This document shows, in pieces, positions 50,402 through 51,916 of a stretch of DNA of 51,916 bases. The stretch is from NCBI GenBank assembly GCA_964581605.1, contig CAZOPF010000033.1, positions 1 through 51,916 on the forward strand. Reading direction: 5' to 3'. The DNA comes from CAADGU01 sp964581605 (GTDB taxonomy: Bacteria > Chloroflexota > Anaerolineae > Promineifilales > Promineifilaceae). The first letter of the stretch is position 1, and every line of letters starts with the position of its first letter. Position numbers and translations under genes: made by a program. Under the pieces are notes generated by a model that ran no database searches, was not told the DNA's origin, and was given only the letters and a program-made list of their open reading frames with translations.

Positions 50402-50402
50402 T

Positions 50403-50466
50403 AGAGATTAGAGATTGAGAGATTAGAGATTGGCGGTTGAGCAATCTCCAATCTCTAATCTCCAAT
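50403..50466. repeat. GAGATTA/TAATCTC repeat hairpin
   Basis: AGAGATT-type units (AGAGATTAGAGATTGAGAG) are followed by AATCTCCAATCTCTAATCTC, forming a stem-loop between the exporter and the next small gene. Same family as 1736 and 3363. Confidence 0.82.
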
Positions 50467-50479
50467 AACAGGAGTTTCC

Positions 50480-50839
50480 ATGAACAGGAGTGTGCAACAA
50501 CTACAATATGCTTTACAGACGTTGGCCCTGCCCGTCACCGCGCAGCTCCGGTTACACGCGCGGGATGGGTGCAGGGTGGAGGAGCTGGCGCTGGCTTTTG
50601 ACAGCTGGCAGGCCAAAGCACGTCGCGAATTGGCCGATGGTTTGACTTGTGAACAGGTGGAGATATTGAGCCGACTGGACAGGAAGTTATTGATCCTCAG
50701 TGGTTCCCGGTACAAGCCGGCCTGGTCAGATGCGGCGCTGCGGCAGAGCGCGGAGTGGCGGCAGGTGCGGGAGATGGCCCGCGAGGCGCTGGCAAAATTT
50801 GGTTGGCCGCTGGATGTGCCGCCGGTGGCGCATGGATAA
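50480..50839 (+). CDS. Small helical protein, unknown
   Basis: 119 residues, predicted helical and soluble, with no signal or membrane helix. Composition is rich in Leu, Ala, Arg and Glu (VEILSRLDRKLLILSGS, then REMAREALAKFGWPLDVPP). I do not recognise a family. ATG 50480 has AGGAG five bases upstream, a strong site. It follows the exporter genes and precedes a strong terminator, so it may be the last cistron of that operon. Confidence 0.72.
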   Translation: MNRSVQQLQYALQTLALPVTAQLRLHARDGCRVEELALAFDSWQAKARRELADGLTCEQVEILSRLDRKLLILSGSRYKPAWSDAALRQSAEWRQVREMAREALAKFGWPLDVPPVAHG

Positions 50840-50843
50840 GAGA

Positions 50844-50872
50844 ACGGCCGTGTCCCCGACACGGCCGTTTTT
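50844..50872 (+). terminator. Rho-independent terminator built from two ACGGCCGT octamers
   Basis: ACGGCCGTGTC and GACACGGCCGT form a perfect stem with a 3-nt CCC loop, followed by TTTTT. It lies 5 nt after the preceding stop codon and just before the convergent gene's stop. Confidence 0.88.
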
Positions 50873-50873
50873 A

Positions 50874-51179
50874 TTATGCAGCCATCTTCTCAATAATCGG
50901 CCAGCTTTGAGCCATATGAATCATGGCCTCCCCAACTTCATCCCAATCATGCAGCGTAGCCGGGTCAAAGTCCGCCCCATTCGGCCATACCAATGTGCCC
51001 GCTTCTTCATCAAGCTGCACCTGGTTGAAGAAATCTTGGTCACGTAATGGGCTAAACAACTCACCACGCAACATCGGCCAGAAATTGATCGTCTGTCTGC
51101 TGTTATCATCAAACTGAATTTGCAGAGTGTAAGGGCTTACGATTTTGAAATCAATCACTGTATGAATATCGTGAATCAC
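50874..51179 (-). CDS. DUF2442 family protein
   Basis: 101 residues. The N-terminal DIHTVIDFKIVSPYTLQIQF and the middle LRGELFSPLRDQDFFNQVQL followed by LVWPNGADFDPATLH are the DUF2442 signature. It lies 7 nt after the DUF4160 gene on the same strand, an arrangement often listed as a possible toxin-antitoxin pair. The activity is unproven. Confidence 0.85.
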   Translation of the reverse strand: MIHDIHTVIDFKIVSPYTLQIQFDDNSRQTINFWPMLRGELFSPLRDQDFFNQVQLDEEAGTLVWPNGADFDPATLHDWDEVGEAMIHMAQSWPIIEKMAA

Positions 51180-51186
51180 TCTACAC

Positions 51187-51456
51187 CTATGTTAAGGGGT
51201 CAATTCTTCCAGGTGATTGACCCGCAATTAATGCTGCCCAGGCGTCTTCTAGTTCAGGGCGGCGTAACTCCACCCAGGCTTGAACCAGACGTTGTTGTGT
51301 TCGAGGTAGCGATCCTGCCAGAGGATCACCTGTGGCGACGGCAAAGGTGGCGCGATATTCGCTATACCGGGCATGAAAATGAGGCGTATTATGCCGTTCG
51401 CCAGCTTCTGGATACATTGTGATCACAATCCCAAGAAATCGGGAGAGTTCGGGCAT
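51187..51456 (-). CDS. DUF4160 family protein
   Basis: 89 residues. The family core is present: MPELSRFLGIVITMYPEAGE then HNTPHFHARYSEYRATFAV. It is translated just before DUF2442 and probably acts with it. In such pairs this member is often assigned as the putative toxin, but no mechanism is established. The 51457-51573 stretch beyond it holds no recognised gene. Confidence 0.85.
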   Translation of the reverse strand: MPELSRFLGIVITMYPEAGERHNTPHFHARYSEYRATFAVATGDPLAGSLPRTQQRLVQAWVELRRPELEDAWAALIAGQSPGRIDPLT

Positions 51457-51573
51457 GTCAACTACCTCATTACCAACAAACTCTAAATGTTCAGCACCAG
51501 ATATGCGGATAATACTCTCTTTGTGATAATGGCGTCAATTCTGGCAGAAGATTCCCTATTGAAGGAATTACCA

Positions 51574-51916
51574 ATGTTAAATGAAAAGGAATATTACCAG
51601 GGAAACAAACTGGAACTGTTTTTAGCAACGAGTGATGGGTTTGTGGCAGCTGTGGAGCAGGATGGCAAGTGGCAGGCCACACGACGCACTTTGCCCGGCG
51701 TGAATGCCACCAGCATCATGGCCCGCGAGGGGGTGATCTTGTTGGGCAGTACGGATGGGGTGTGGCTGTCCGAGGATGGCGGTGAATCCTGGCAGGAGCG
51801 GAGCCATGGGCTGGCACACCGGCATGTGCGTTGGCTGGCTTACCACCCGGAAATTTCTGATTTTGAACTGGCGGGTACGGAACCGGCGGCGATTTTTATC
51901 TCGCGGGATGGCGGGT
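51574..51916 (+). CDS. Beta-propeller (BNR/sortilin-like) protein, 3' end cut by window
   Basis: 114 residues are visible, with no stop before the window end. Repeats of the type GSTDGVWLSEDGGESWQERS and AIFISRDGG are Asp-box/BNR propeller blades, as in VPS10/sortilin-like and YCF48-like proteins. There is no signal peptide at this start. ATG 51574 has GAAGGA seven bases upstream; an in-frame ATG at 51529 lacks one. Function not inferable. Confidence 0.78.
   Translation, partial: MLNEKEYYQGNKLELFLATSDGFVAAVEQDGKWQATRRTLPGVNATSIMAREGVILLGSTDGVWLSEDGGESWQERSHGLAHRHVRWLAYHPEISDFELAGTEPAAIFISRDGG

Larger units (their letters stand above)
443..50868. repeat. Dispersed octamer palindrome ACGGCCGT (about 115 copies)
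   Basis: The palindrome ACGGCCGT occurs through nearly the whole window, in coding and non-coding DNA and on both gene orientations, about once per 450 bp by hand count. In proteins it appears as TAV, (D/Y/H/N)GR or RP according to frame. No copies were seen in the binding-protein gene (5665-7377) or in the two permeases' 3421-5220 part. Confidence 0.9.

Overview
The window looks like a chromosomal scaffold piece from a Chloroflexota bacterium, probably the Anaerolineae/Ardenticatenia/'Ca. Promineofilum' side of the phylum. The pointers are lipoproteins with VEVTRVV-type linkers, tandem Ser/Thr kinase-WD40 receptors, large LuxR-type histidine kinases with GAF-like regions, a CSLREA/choice-of-anchor beta-helix protein, a crtB-crtI pair, and intergenic DNA built from 7-8 bp tandem repeats. 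The taxonomic call is inference. No rRNA, tRNA, CRISPR array, IS element or prophage gene was recognised. Four runs of exactly 100 N (2683-2782, 7266-7365, 9010-9109, 10359-10458) are scaffold joins that break genes, and their true lengths are unknown.

Layout. 1-8.1 kb (minus): an L-fucose-type operon with a well-formed promoter and GntR operator: GntR regulator, sugar ABC lipoprotein, two permeases, SDR dehydrogenase, FAH-family hydrolase, L-fuconate dehydratase and FucU mutarotase. It fits the non-phosphorylating route from L-fucose to pyruvate and lactate. 8.4-10.9 kb (plus): a DUF6391 protein, DNA polymerase III delta (holA) and an FAD amine oxidase, each cut by a gap. 11-17.4 kb (minus): two paralogous kinase-WD40 receptors. 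17.7-22.2 kb (plus): a secreted beta-helix protein and an XRE/STAND/TPR regulator. 22.2-30.1 kb (minus): a LuxR two-component pair, a diheme cytochrome c, a second histidine kinase that appears split into a membrane half and a dead kinase half, small membrane proteins and Cu/Zn superoxide dismutase. 30.4-32.9 kb (plus): crtB-crtI behind a CRP-like site. 32.9-36.3 kb (minus): two small membrane-associated proteins and an ABC-F ATPase with an apparent leader-peptide attenuator. 36.5-38.8 kb (plus): a TIR-EAD1 effector and a HEAT-repeat membrane protein, the best candidate for an uncharacterised conflict system. 38.9-46.1 kb: an LCP lipoprotein, a GMC oxidoreductase, a phosphotransferase, and a large fusion of a glycosidase-like domain to an O-antigen-ligase-like membrane domain. 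46.2-50.4 kb (plus): a heterodimeric ABC exporter behind a leader ORF and mutually exclusive terminator/antiterminator, resembling bmrBCD. 50.5 kb to end: a small unknown, a DUF4160/DUF2442 pair, and a truncated beta-propeller gene.

Two genome-scale signals run through everything. The 8-bp palindrome ACGGCCGT occurs about 115 times by my hand count, against roughly 1-2 expected. Gene borders are filled with hairpin-forming 7-8 bp repeats that often carry the stop codons of flanking genes, and in one case sit in frame inside a coding region.
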